A stretch of 64,000 bases of DNA from Tuctoria greenei (Eukaryota > Streptophyta > Magnoliopsida > Poales > Poaceae), in NCBI GenBank assembly GCA_036927565.1, contig JAYESD010000005.1:15096565-15160564 (forward strand). The letters are read 5' to 3'. The notes under the pieces are model-generated. The model was not told where the DNA came from, made no database searches, and saw only the letters and a list, made by a program, of their open reading frames with translations. Position numbers and translations under genes: made by a program. The stretch's first letter is position 1, and every line of letters starts with the position of its first letter. Below, in pieces: positions 1 to 11,266 of the stretch.

Positions 1-275
1 TCCCTGTGGGGGATGCCTGGCTTGGTGGTCCAAGCCACGTGGCTGCACCAAAGCTCTCCCCCAAGTTTAGGTGAGGTCCCGTCCTAACATGTGGCGTCTC
101 GAGAGCCCGTCTCACAAAGGAGCCGAGTCCCATCTTCAAGGCTCATGTGGCAGTGCCGGAGCTTGATCTTGAGAAAGGCCGAGGTTTTGGCACCTTCAGG
201 GCACGTGGCACCACCGGACGTGCCTCGGTGTCTTCATCTTATGTGCGAGGGTACCCCGTCTGCAGGGTACCGACA
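1..275 (-). repeat. Tat-like gypsy LTR, terminal fragment
   Basis: The stretch ends in GCAGGGTACCGACA, which resembles the end of the two E2 LTRs (GCAGGGTACCCACA at 12119, ACAGGGTACCAACA at 53427). It also shares their wording of short CACGTGGCA-type phrases. The rest is clearly diverged, so it is a related but different or older LTR whose start lies outside the window. It may be a solo LTR or the end of an element; this cannot be decided because the left flank and its target duplication are missing. Orientation is taken from E2, whose coding strand is minus when its LTR reads this way. Confidence 0.55.
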
Positions 276-429
276 GTCGTAAATAAGGAATGTAATTTTT
301 TTTAAAATGCAGAAAATGTTGTTCTAGCTTCGAAATTAGCCCTAGCTTAATGGCCAACTCACACAGGCATTAATAGAACAGATATATATATCACAACAAT
401 CATTTATAAAAAACTAATTCACAAACACT

Positions 430-1676
430 TTACATACGCGACACACGCCACGCTACCCCGTCTACTACCGCTAGAGCCATGTCATCCTCGAGCCGTCGTC
501 CAAACGGCAGAAGCTGCGATGATGGAGTTTGAGCCTCCGTCGCTGATCCTTGTGATGTGCAAGTGTAGTTAGAGAAGTTATAAGTTTTAAAATGCATATT
601 TGACTAAATTTGCTTATTACAAGCTATGATTCAGCAAGTTAACAAGATTTGGCTATGTTTGAGTTAGTTTGATCATATTTTACTAAGTTGAGCAAGTTCA
701 ACTAGTTTTTGCTATGTTTGAGTAAGTTTGATCATATTTTACTAAGTATGAGCAAGTTTAACTAGTTTTGGCTATGTTTGAGTAAGTTTGATCGTATTTT
801 ACTAAGTTTGAGCAAGTTTAACTTGTTTTGGTTATGTTTGAGTAAGTTTGATCAAATTTTACTAAGTTTGAGTACGTTTAACTAGTTTCGTCTATGTTCA
901 AGTAATTTTGTACATGTGCTTCTGTCGTCGGCACCTGTGGCAGCTCGATCGATGGCGGCTCCCACCAGGGAAATACCGCCTGCTATCCTGCGGCTACAGC
1001 CTGCTAATACAAAGCAAAGCATTATCATACACCTATCATTTAGATATTAAAAATGTTAAGCACAACAGTCAGAACTTACCTGTATGGCAGCTTGCACTGT
1101 AGCATATACGAGTGTTGATACTCGTTCCTAGCCCTGAGGGTTGCTGCTTTCTTTTCGTTAGTCTGTCGCAGCTCATTCTGCATCCTCTGGAGCTCCTCCC
1201 AGATACTCTGGAGCTCCAGGTCTTGGCTGGTATGGCTGCTGGACCCAGCCTGCTGTGATGAAGAGGTTCTCGAGGAAGGTCGCGCCTCCCTCAAGTCGAC
1301 CACCATCGAAAAAGGCTAACCTACACAAAGAAGTAACATTATTAAATTTTTGTATCCCAAACTTTGTGACAATAAATTAAAATTAAGAAAACTCACTGTC
1401 TTTGAGGTTTTCCGCCACCGCTTGCATACGTGGCTTCGAGGATGATTGGCACGCTTTGCCAATTGTACTCTTTGCCTCGAAGTCTCCGCGCCTCCTTCCC
1501 GAACCTTGCCTGAAAATACGGAAAAATAATGCCATCAAAACTATTAAAGATAATTCAATATAGTTAACAAAATAACTCACCAACGCCTCTGACGCCGCCT
1601 GAGACCACAACTAGTCAGGCTGCGACGGGTCACTTCCCAAGTGACCCCTCTTCCACACCTTAATAGGTGTTGGCTC
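430..1676 (-). pseudogene. Ptta/En/Spm-type (CACTA-associated) transposase gene, 3' exons, broken
   Basis: On the minus strand the segment 1676-1581 encodes EPTPIKVWKRGHLGSDPSQPD, a stop, then LWSQAASEAL, and ends in a GTGAGT splice donor. A second exon (1509-1397, after a TTTTCAG acceptor) encodes FGKEARRLRGKEYNWQS and YASGGGKP, and again ends in GTGAGT. A third (1320-1080, GTAAGT donor) encodes a glutamine- and glutamate-rich likely coiled coil (EELQRMQNELRQTNEKK). Later pieces near 1001-910 and 548-430 could be the last exons, with a stop at 430-432. The phrases EPTPI..W, KEARRLRGKEY and ASGGGKP are characteristic of plant transposase proteins of the Ptta/En/Spm family. The 5' part is missing because E1 inserted in the first exon seen here and the far side is not found after E1. 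The in-frame stop and a frame change at exon 3 mark it as a pseudogene. Confidence 0.6.
651..912. repeat. 60-bp tandem repeat, about 4.3 copies
   Basis: A 60-bp unit (GCTATGTTTGAGTAAGTTTG... ending TTTAACTAGTTTTG) starts at 651, 711, 771 and 831, with a partial fifth copy at 891. Copies differ by a few substitutions and the first has a 1-bp shift. It is AT-rich and lies in what appears to be an intron or the 3' region of the transposase-like gene. Confidence 0.9.
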
Positions 1677-3453
1677 TGTAGGATCGAAGAGAACGTGAAA
1701 AACTACTAGGGGGTGAATGGTAGATTACAACTTCTTAGCGGAAGCAACAAAAACCCTCGACAGAAAATTGAACTATAAAAGAAATCGTGTGTGCGACTAA
1801 TCTAAACGCGATCAACTGTGACAAAACCAGTATATATTGTGGATAATGAAGTCACAAAGGCGTCACAACAAGAATCACAAAAATTCGTCGATAAAACTCA
1901 AGTTATGATTGAAAGATTGAACAAAGGTCAATCTGTTCTACCCGATAAAAACCAGACTGTAACACTGCAAAGAAACTCGTGTAGATCCAAAACCACAAAT
2001 CAAATGATCGTGAGATTTTTACAGAAGATAGATAATCAAGTTATGAAGACAACCTGAAAAGAATCAAATCAATTGAATCTCTAAAACTCTCGTTATGATA
2101 AAACCACCAAAGCAAGGTAGTGTTGTGCAGAAACTCGACGAGAAAGACTTGACGTAAACAAGTCAGATGAACAAGGCACAAAAGATCCTTTAGACTACGA
2201 ATTTTATTGATCAAATCACAAAAGGAACAGCCCCAAAGTCGTGCACCATGAGTTCTGGCCTCCCTTGCTTATATAACTAGCCATGAGGCCAACCCAATCC
2301 TAACTAGGACTCAAATCCTACTCAGATTCAACCGAAACTTTCCATTACTGCTCAAGACTCTTCCATACGCAGATAGAAGCAATCTTAAGACTTTCAAACA
2401 CCTTCAGAACGTATGCCACATTCCTAAAACAACCCAACTTCGTAACTCACACGAAATACTATCATAACCAACTCATATCTTTCCATATTTGAGTCAAACC
2501 CGACTCAGCTGCAGCCTGAGTCCATAACCTAGTCAGTTGGACCTTTCCGACCAATTTTTTACATCCACATCACCTCATCACGTCTCAGAACCATATATCC
2601 ACGTCCATGCACTCCTTGCACACGTGCAAACATCTTCCAATGACATCCACGATACCTTCATATGCATTGTTCTTGATTCAAACATGCTGCGCAACCTCCC
2701 GATCAACTCAACCACAATTCCTCCTGAACTTGGTTGTGGAACCTCATCTTCTCCCTAAGACTAGTTCAATGGATTCCGTCACCAGCCATATCTTGAACTC
2801 AAGCAACACATGCACGTGAATAAACAACCAATACTTTTGAGCAAAAGTCCTTGACTTGACTCTCATTAGCTCTGATAACCACAACACCTTACGTGAGCAC
2901 CTCACATAAGCATGTTATGAACCATAGCAAAATGATATCAGCCATAACCACCAACACACACCAAAAACTTAGTAAAAGAATACTAAGCAAGCTTTCCATA
3001 ATCCAAAAAGCAAGTTCAAAATATTGCAAGGTAAAAGCAGAACAATTGCAATCTAGCTCTGGACTTTGCCAAAACTAACCGGACCTTGAGCTGGAGCTTA
3101 CTAAAGCTAGCAGGACCTAGCACCGGAGCTTACCAAAGCTAGTCGAACCTTGCGCCGGAGCTTACAAAAGCTAGTCGAACCTTGCTCTGGACCTAGCGAA
3201 AACAAGTCAGACCTAGCCAAAAGAAGTCGGACCTAGACAAAGTAATCAGACCTAGCTAAAGTAAGTTGGACCTAGACAAAGCAAGTCGGACCTTACGTCG
3301 GACCTTGCCAGAGCTACCCAAAACAAGTCGGACCTATCGTCAGACCTTGCAGAAGCTCGGACCTAGAGTTGGACATTGTTGAAAAAGGTGTTTTGGTAGT
3401 ATTCAAAACTTTTATCGTCATAGCCAATGTATTCAGCACACATAGGTTTCACA
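1677..3453 (-). repeat. E1 3' LTR (1777 bp)
   Basis: It reads TGTAGGATCGAAG at the left and GGTTTCACA at the right, so it has TG...CA ends. It aligns over most of its length with 9955-11266 and 53433-53833. On the coding (minus) strand a TATATAAG box lies at about 2275-2268. The U3 part near its upstream end holds the half-site array at 3061-3383. The adjoining inner sequence (3454-3470) is a polypurine tract on the minus strand, as expected next to a 3' LTR. Short ORFs inside it are not genes. Confidence 0.9.
3061..3383. repeat. GGAC half-site array in E1 U3, 20/12-bp cadence
   Basis: The tetramer GGAC (or GGAG, GAAC, AGAC variants) occurs at 3061, 3081, 3093, 3113, 3125, 3145, 3157, 3177, 3189, 3209, 3229, 3248, 3268, 3288, 3300, 3330, 3342, 3359 and 3371. 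The steps are mostly 20,12,20,12,20,12,20,12 and then 20,20,19,20,20,12. Two tandem units are visible: about 32 bp (TTACCAAAGCTAGTCGAACC and so on) and about 20 bp (GTCGGACCTAGACAAAGTAA). The same array exists in the other LTR copy (53505-53820). Confidence 0.85.
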
Positions 3454-4461
3454 ATATCCCCCTTGATGAATGCATTGGCAACACCACTTAAAATCCGAAC
3501 ATTGGTTTATTCACGTGAAAAGTTTTTAAAACAATTTTCTCCCTGAAATATTTCTCCCACTTTGTAAATTAGATATAAGATGAGAAGAAAAACAAAAATT
3601 CTCCCCCTGAGAAGAATCGTGCCAAAATCACTTGTGAATATGTGCAATGTGTGATCAATTTCTCCCCCTTTAACAATGTATTCAGTAAGGTTCAAAAGAG
3701 AAATTTTAATTGTTATGAGCATATTATAACATATAAATATAAAACAAAGCTCATCCAAGTCATGCTATCAAGTAACTTACACTATCACATCAATGAAATA
3801 CATAAAGTAGTGTAAGCCATGCTAGAGATCAAATATAATTTTTAGTTTAAGCAAGTCATGATCCCACAAACTTAACTATTTCAAAACCTAAAAGCATGGC
3901 ACTTGTTGCTGCATTTTTCATTTTTCAATATCATTTAAAGCTCAAATTTTGATCATATAACATTTGCAAGAGATTATATGCCGCATCTGCCTTATTCTAA
4001 CCAACCAAGCCAAGCACATGTCATTTGACAATCAGAAGCTTAAGGACATGGTTTTAGTCATACACAACTTCTTCCAAGTTCGTATCTAAGTGCAAAATAA
4101 GCAATCTCAAAAGAAGAAGTGTTATGCATGCATATTCTCTTGATCTTTTCTCAATTTTTCATTTGATCATTAAAACTCAACATGTTAGTTGATTACTTGA
4201 ATAATTCTTTCTGATTAAAAGCACTTGTGATCATGCAACAAGTTCAAAACAGCAAGAAAGTTCGATCATGACCAGATTTAGTGTAAGTAATTTTCCAATT
4301 ACTAGTCATGGCAAAAACTACAAAATGTATAACACGAGTAATGTAGTAAGAACTTTCAGCATGTAAAAGGAATCATAAAGTCATATATGTATGAAATACT
4401 ATGCTCATATTATTTTAGTTTCAGATTCACACATAGACTTCCCAAGTTTTAAAGCTCCCCC
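3454..4461 (-). other. E1 spacer between RNase H and 3' LTR, with several polypurine tracts
   Basis: This is an AT-rich noncoding stretch. On the minus strand it holds purine tracts AAGGGGGATATTG (abutting the LTR at 3454-3468), CAGGGGGAGAAT (about 3600), AAAGGGGGAGAAA (about 3665) and TTGAGGGGGAGCTTT (about 4453-4467). The first is the expected plus-strand primer for reverse transcription. The others look like duplicated or decoy copies. No coding sequence was recognised. Confidence 0.65.
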
Positions 4462-6212
4462 TCAATTTAAGTCATGAGGATGCATAACCCCTATTTCACT
4501 ACGAATGAAACAAAAACAAGTGAAATCCAAGGGTTTTGTAAAAATGTCAGTCAATTGTTGTTTGGTATCTATATGGTGAAGCACAATGTTTCTTTTTTTA
4601 ACATTATCACGGAGAAAGTGATACCTAATGTCAATGTGCTTTGTTCTAGAATGTTGCACAGGGTTTTTAGCAATGCAAATAGCACTAGTGTTATCACAAA
4701 ACAATAGAACGCTATCTAGATCAACCCTATAGTCCTTAAGAGTTTGAACAATCCAAAAAATTTGTGAGCAAGCGCTAGCAATAGCTACATATTCAGATTT
4801 GGCTGTGAATTATTCAACTGAGCTTTGTTTTCTAGAGGACCAAGAAACAAGTGAATTACCAAAAAAGTGACATGCACCTAAAGTACTTTTCCTATCAATC
4901 CTACAACCCCCAAAATCAGCATCCGAAAAGGCTTTCAAAGTAACAGTTGAGGAAGAAGGAAGAAAAATGTCAAATTCTTGAGTTCTATGGAAGTACCTGA
5001 GAATTCTTTTGACGGCTTGATGATGTGAAGTACGTGGGGAAGCTTGAAAATGTGCACAAAGACATACGCTGAATTGTATGTCCGGTCTTGATGTTATGAG
5101 GTAAAAAGGTGATCCAATCATGCTTCTATATTCTTTTTGATCGACCAGGTCACCATCTTCATCAAGTTCAAGTGTCATTGTTGTACCCATTGGTGTACAA
5201 AGAGGCTTGCTTTTATCCATGTTGAAGCGCTTAAGAAGGTCTCTTGTATACTTTGTTTGATGCACAAAGGTTTCCTCCTTAGTTTGATTGATTTGCAGCC
5301 CCAAAAAGTATGTGAGTTCTCCCATCATACTCATCTCAAATTCTGAACTCATCATAGCTGAAAACTTGAACACAAAATCATGAGAAGCACAACCAAAGAT
5401 AATATCATCCACATACACTTGAACGAATAATGAGTCATTGCCATGCTTAAGCACAAAAAGAGTTTTATCAACCTTGCCCATGGTAAACACCTTTTCAAGC
5501 AAGAATGTTTTTAACCTATCATACCATGCTCTAGGGGCTTGTTTGAGACCGTACAAGGCTTTGGGCAGTTTGTAAACATGATTAGGAAATCTAGATTTTC
5601 AAAACCCGGTGTTTGCTTGACATAAACCTCCTCATCTATGTAGCCATTAAGAAAAGCACTTTTAACATCCATTTGATATAACTTGAAACCTTTAGATGCA
5701 GCAAAAGCTAACAAAATTCTTATGATTTCTAATCTAGCAACAGGAGCAAAAGTTTCATCAAAATCTAGACCTTCAGCTTGTGTGAAACCTTTAGCAATCA
5801 ACCTAGCCTTATTCCTAACCACAACCCCATCCTCACTTTGTTTATTTTTAAACACACATTTAGTTCCAATTAAAGTGTGACCTTGACGTGGAGGTACAAG
5901 TTTCCAAACATTATTTCTTTCAAAATTTTCTAACTCTTCTTGCGTGGCAATAATCCAAGATTCATTAGTGAGTGTGTGTGATATATCTTTGGTTTCAAAA
6001 GAAGTCACAAAAGCACAATGAGCGTGGGAGTTTGGATCGCAAAACCTGGACCGTGTGACTCGTCCGTGCAAGCTTCCAATGATTTGTTGTGGAGGATGAC
6101 CTTTGAGAACACGGAGAGGAGTGGACATTTCACAAGCTTCTTCTTCTTCATGTTCATCACAAATTGATGAGTTTGTGACTTGAGGACGATCTGGACTAGC
6201 AATGGTGGTCAT
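4462..6212 (-). pseudogene. E1 pol: reverse transcriptase and RNase H, degenerate
   Basis: The open stretch 6212-5511 holds the RT amino end, with LVPPRQG, NKARLIAKGFTQ, DETFAPVARLE and the catalytic-aspartate motif LYQMDVKSAFLNG. After a frameshift near 5590 the stretch 5556-4810 carries MYGLKQAPRAWY, the second catalytic motif YVDDIIFG, the connection KYTRDLLKRF and the RNase H start SDADFGGCRIDRKST. A stop near 4810 separates the RNase H end at 4704-4462, recognisable by CDNTSAICIAKNP, SRTKHIDIRYHFLRD and DIFTKPL. The order and motifs are those of Ty1-copia. The polyprotein cannot be made as it stands. Confidence 0.9.
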
Positions 6213-7436
6213 CGGTGTTGGTTATGAATCAAAATCAAGAGCTGGAACAGTGTCATTAGCTGCTGAATTTTCGAGCAGCAGCACCTCTTCTTCCTCATCT
6301 TCAACGAAAATACTCTCCCCCTGCGGATATGGATGCGGACCTGCAATATTTGAGCTAGTACCTGGGCTAGCTTCATCATAAGAACCTCACAAGTCTTCAC
6401 AATTTTTTTAGTGTCAAGTAAAAGCACACGGTAGCCTCTAGTATGAGATGGATAACCAAGAAACATGTCATCAACAGATCTAACTTGAAATTTTTCAAGA
6501 ATACCATGTTTCTTAACAAAGCATTTGCAACCTAAGACCCTAAAGTGTGTGACACTTGGCCTATGTACAAAACGAAGCTCATATGGTGTTTTTCCTAGCT
6601 TAGCACGCAAGAAAACATGATTAGAAACATAACAGGCAGTTGCAGTTGCATCTGCCCAAAACTTTCTACGAGTTTGATATTCATAAAGCATAGTCCTAGC
6701 CATCTCAACTAAGGTTATGTTCTTTCTCTCTACAACACCATTTTGTTGAGGTACATATGATGAAGAAAATTGATGATCTATTCTTTTTTCAGCACAAAAA
6801 ATGATCAAATGATTGATTTTTAAATTCAGTTCGATTATCACTTCTAATTGCTCTTAAAGATCTTGGGTGATCAATAGATAATCTAAAAATAAAGTTCTAA
6901 AGTGACTAAAAACTTTATTCTTAGATGCCATAAAATAAACTCAAGAGCATCTAGAATATTCATCAATAATCACAAGAACATACTATTTACCTCCGAAGGA
7001 TTGAACACGTGAAGGTCCTACGGTGTCAAGTTGCAAAAGTTGACCCGGTTCAGTTGTCATTGTCATGGTGAGAGGAGCATGTGAACCTGCAACCATATTA
7101 GCATGTCTACAAGAAGAGCACACAATTTCTTTGTTCCCTTTAAGCTTAGGCAGTCCACGTATGCGATCAAGAGCACTAACACGCGTTAGATGATCAAAGC
7201 CTACATGACCAAGTCTACGATGCCAAAAATATAAGTCTTTTGAATCATTAGAAACTAGATAGCTATGCTTAGAATAAGACATATGAAAATCAGCTTTATA
7301 AACTCTTCCAAATTTAGACATGATAAAAATAAGCTCACTATTTGAACCTGCAGCTTTGCAGCAATTTTTGTTGAAAATAATTTCCAGATTTTCATCTAGC
7401 AATTGTGAAACAGAAAGCAAGTTGTATTTCAAATTT
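6209..7436 (-). pseudogene. E1 pol: pre-integrase and integrase, degenerate
   Basis: The stretch 7432-6983 has the pre-integrase/zinc-binding region (FWHRRLGHVGFDHL followed by CSSCRHANM) and the first part of the core (QLDTVGPSRVQSFGGK). The interval 6982-6842 is integrase core interrupted by stops. The stretch 6841-6209 resumes with SSYVPQQNGVVERKN, which includes the third catalytic residue (glutamate), followed by MARTML, FWADATATACY and HFRVLGCKCFV. These are typical for copia integrase. A frameshift near 6380 separates it from the RT. Confidence 0.87.
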
Positions 7437-7539
7437 TTGACAAGTGCACATCCTTCAAAGTGTAGTGATCATTTAATATAACTGAACCCTTAGCAATTAT
7501 AGGAGTTGAAGAATTATCGGCAAAAGTAACATTCTCTAC

Positions 7540-7645
7540 ACATGACACAAAAGAGAGGGAGGAGAATCATTCTTTGTTACCGGTCATGTGGCATGAGCAA
7601 CCTGAATCCACAATCCAAATGTTCTCCTTCCTCAAGCGTGTAACC
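7540..7645 (-). pseudogene. E1 protease active-site segment
   Basis: The minus strand at about 7625-7565 encodes NIWIVDSGCSCHMTGNK, the aspartic protease active-site motif DSG with the CxxHMTG context seen in copia proteases. A TGA follows directly after NKE, and further stops lie downstream before the pre-integrase region. It is too short and broken to appear as a long ORF but is unmistakable by motif. Confidence 0.8.
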
Positions 7646-9892
7646 TACATAGAAGCACAATACATCGATGACTCAATACTGGGATTAGTCAAAAGGCATT
7701 TAGGAATCCAGTACTGAGTCACACGGCGTCCAGCAGGAATAACACGCGAAAGCTGAGATAAAACAGCAGATTTATGAGCCAAAGCTTGAGGATTTTTGTA
7801 CCCAACTACTGAACTACGAGGTGTTACATGTGTAGCACAAAAAACAGTAGGTTTGGGAGCAAACTTTGCATGTTTTCGACTCATTACAGCAGGTTGCATG
7901 TTCCTATCATTCGGTTTAGCATGTGTAGCAAATGTTGCATGAGAATTATGAGATCTAGCAATCATTCTTTGCTTTTTATGTTGTTTAGCTAGTCTATAAC
8001 AAAAATATGTGACATGACCATCTCTACCACAGTAGGTACAATGAAATTTAACTTTGTGTTCATGTCTAGATGAGCAAGCAACATTTTTATTTGAAACCGA
8101 ATGAGACATTACTCCTGCAGATTTGAAAACCACTTCTTTTTGTTTAGAAACTATTTGAATCAAATCACTTACTAATGACTTTACAATTTTAGGTGGATAT
8201 GTCTTAGCATGAGCATGAGAATCAAAACCTAAACCAGATTTATCATTTCAAGATTTAGAGGAATTCATCAGCAAGTTTAGGTTCTTATTTGCATTACAAA
8301 ATCGATCTAATATCCTATGCATGTCACCAAGTTTATTTGACGGGTCAAGGCAATTTTCACATGAAGTTTTTCCTTTTAATTTGCAATTGGAACAATATTT
8401 AACTTCATGAGAATGTAAAGCATTGTTCAATATAGAAATTTCATTCATAGCGACTTGTAGTTTCTTATCAAGATCATCACAAGTAGAACAATGCAAATAA
8501 ATTGTAGAACAGCAAGCATCTTTCAAGTTTTTATCATTAAGTGTAGCAAGATCTCTATTTTTTTCAATTTCTAACTCAAGTTTATCAAGTCTGGAGGTGT
8601 GTGCACTTCTTAGAGAGGACAATTGTTCATATACTAAATCACATGAGGAACAAGAATCATCACTAGAAATCAAAGATTTCAAAAGATTAATTTCAGATTC
8701 TAGTGACTCAATTTTAACAGGATTGTCCCTAAGATTTTTGTCCTTTTTCTTAACTATAACAGGGCACAAGAAATAGCATCACACATTTCTTTGCATGTAG
8801 GACATACCTCTTCATTGTCGTTGTTGTGTTCTGCCTCCTCCATACTTGATCTTGACTTGCTCGCCATGAAGCATAAGTTTTCCAAATCATCTTCATCTTT
8901 GTCACTTCCAATGTCCACATCGCTCGATCCAAGCTCTTGAAGTGCGAAGATAAAACTATTCACCAATTGGCATCCTGTAAAACCCTTCTTTTTCTTATTG
9001 TTGTTTGCAGGGGAGTGTTTCGTCCTTGTGTGCTTTTCATCACTAGAAGTAGCACCTAAAAGGTTAGGGCAATCCGTGCAAAACTGGCATATCTTACCAC
9101 ATTCAAAGCATCGTTGAGGTCCAGCACTTCCTATCCTTCTAGTTCTCACATTTTGCAATGCTTTAGATAACCGAGTAGAGATGAGTGCAAGTTCTTCCTC
9201 TGGAAACTCTTCAATCTGTTCAAGGGTTAGAGAGGACAACAAAGCAAGTGTTCCACAAGATGAAGATTGGCTGGAGCTAGGCATGTCACATTGAGAAACA
9301 AATGCAAGAGACTTGTTGGGGTTCTTACATGAGATTGTGTCAATTTCATGAGTTTTCAACTTAGAATGTAGAACATATAAAATAAGTGTACTCATTAAAG
9401 TATATTCACCAATATATATGTGACTTTTATCTCCCAAATTGACATGTCTAATGCAATTAGTAATTGCCTAGCATTCTTAGCATCTGAAAAATTAAAGCGA
9501 GCAAAGAGGTCGTCGATGGACTCACCTGGTTCCATCTCAAAGCGCATGTACTCCTTTTTGAACATGTCTTGCCTTACCTCCTTGATCGTGTTGGATCCTA
9601 CATGGTTGTCGCAGAGTGCTTTCCACACATCATATGCAGATCGAAGGTGAGCAACACAGTCGAAGTCGCTTTGAGTTAATCCTTGTATGATCAAGTTGTG
9701 AGCCTTGTTGTTGCTGTCGACATCTCTCATGTTTGTAGCTGTGACTTGATCGTTTGACGGCAGGTCGTAAGGCTTGTACACCTTTTCCCATATTGCGGAG
9801 CCTTGCGCCTGGATGAAAGCCTCCATGCGTGCTTTCCAAACCTGAAAATCAATATCACTAAACACACAAGGTTTGGCGGAGTATTTCTCCAT
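7645..9892 (-). pseudogene. E1 gag, degenerate
   Basis: The reading begins at ATG 9892 (MEKYSAKPCVF). It continues with the copia gag core (VWKARMEAFIQAQG, LIIQGLTQSDFDCV, ESIDDLFARF), as in UBN2-type gag domains. Frameshifts near 9437 and 8769 and a stop at 8248 break it. The middle part has a defective zinc knuckle (CFECGKICQFCTDC, where the usual GH is CQ). A later part, 8163-7645, has an intact CX2CX4HX4C knuckle (CTYCGRDGHVTYFC). Between them, 8769-8248 is a cysteine-rich likely coiled coil. It would form the capsid and RNA-binding part of the particle, but is not translatable as one protein here. Confidence 0.85.
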
Positions 9893-9935
9893 GATGATTC
9901 TTCAAAAACACGTGAAAATCATAAATATTAGAGCA

Positions 9936-9954
9936 CTGTGGATCTGGTACCAAT
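9936..9954 (-). other. E1 primer binding site
   Basis: Directly inside the 5' LTR, the minus strand reads ATTGGTACCAGATCCACAG. It is a diverged version of the TGGTATCAGAGC site that pairs with initiator methionine tRNA. Its position, not its exact sequence, supports the call. Confidence 0.65.
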
Positions 9955-11266
9955 TATAGGATCGAAGAGCACATGAAAAGCTACCACAGGGAGGTGAATG
10001 GTAGATTACAACTTTTTAGCGGAAGCGACGAAAACCCCTCGGCAGAAAATTGATATGTTAAATAAATCGTGTGTGCGACTAATCCTAATGTGATCAATTG
10101 TGAAAAAACCAGTATATATTGTGGAGAATCAAGTCACAAAGACATAAAAAAAGAATCACAAAAATCCGTCAAGAAAAACTCAAGTTATGATTGAAAGATT
10201 GAACAAAGGTTAAACTGTTCTACCCGAGAAAAACCAGATCTTCAACACTGCAAAGAAACTCTTGTAGATCCAAAACCACAAATACAATTACCATGAAATT
10301 TTTACATATGATAGATAATCAAGTTATGAAGACAACCCAAAAAGAATCACGTCAATTAGATCTTTAAAACTCGAGTTATGATAAAACCACCGAAGCAAGG
10401 TAGTGTTGTGCAGAAACTCGATGAGAAAGACTTGAAGTAAACAAGTCGGACAAACAAGACACAAAAGCTCCTTTAGACTACAAATTTTATAGATCAAAAC
10501 ACAAAAGGAACAGCCCCAAATTCGTGCACCATGAGCTTTGACCTCCCTTGCTTATATAACCAGCCATGAGGCCAACCTAATACTATCTAGGACTCAAATC
10601 CTACTCAGATTCAACCGAAACTTTCTATAACTGTTCAAGACTCTTCCATACGCAGATAGAAGCAATCTTAAGACTTCCAAACACCTTAGAAACGTATCCC
10701 ACATTCCTAAAACAACCCAACTTCGTGACCCACATGAAATCCTATCATAACCAACTCAAATCTTTCTATATTTGAGTCAAACCCAACTCAGCGGCAACCT
10801 GGGTCCATAACCTAGTCGGTTGGACCTTTCCGACCAATTCTTTACATCTGCATCTCTTCATCACGTCTTGGAACCATGTAGCCACATCCATGCACTCCTT
10901 GCACACATGCAAACATCTTCCAACGACGTCCAAGATACCTTCATATGCATTGTTCTTGATTCAAATATGTTGTGCAACCTCCCGATCAACTCAACCACAA
11001 TTCCTCCCGAATTTGGTTGTTGAATCTCATCTTCTCCCTAAGACTAGTTCAATGGATCTCGTCACCAGCCAAGTCTTGAACTCAAGCAACACCTGCACAT
11101 GAATAAACAACCAATACTTCCGAGCACAAGTCCTCAACTTGACTCTTGTTAGTTCCGATAACCACAACACCTTACTTGATCACCTCACATAAGCATGTTG
11201 CGAACCATAGCAAAATGATATCAGCCATAACCACCGACACACACCAAAAACTTAGTAAAAGAATAC
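9955..11266 (-). repeat. E1 5' LTR, inner part (interrupted by E2)
   Basis: It aligns with 1677-2988 of the other LTR and breaks exactly after AATAC at 11262-11266. The first base pair is TA rather than TG. The LTR resumes at 53433 after E2. The U3 array and upstream end are on the far side. Confidence 0.92.
11262..11266. repeat. Target site duplication of E2, left copy (AATAC)
   Basis: AATAC precedes the E2 left LTR here and follows the E2 right LTR at 53428-53432. The uninterrupted E1 LTR has a single copy in the phrase AAAAGAATACTAAGCAAG, so the duplication and the empty site are both visible. Confidence 0.95.

Noticed and set aside
1818..3078. Small ORFs inside the E1 LTR
   Set aside because: They lie within a noncoding LTR and are not conserved in frame between the two LTR copies.
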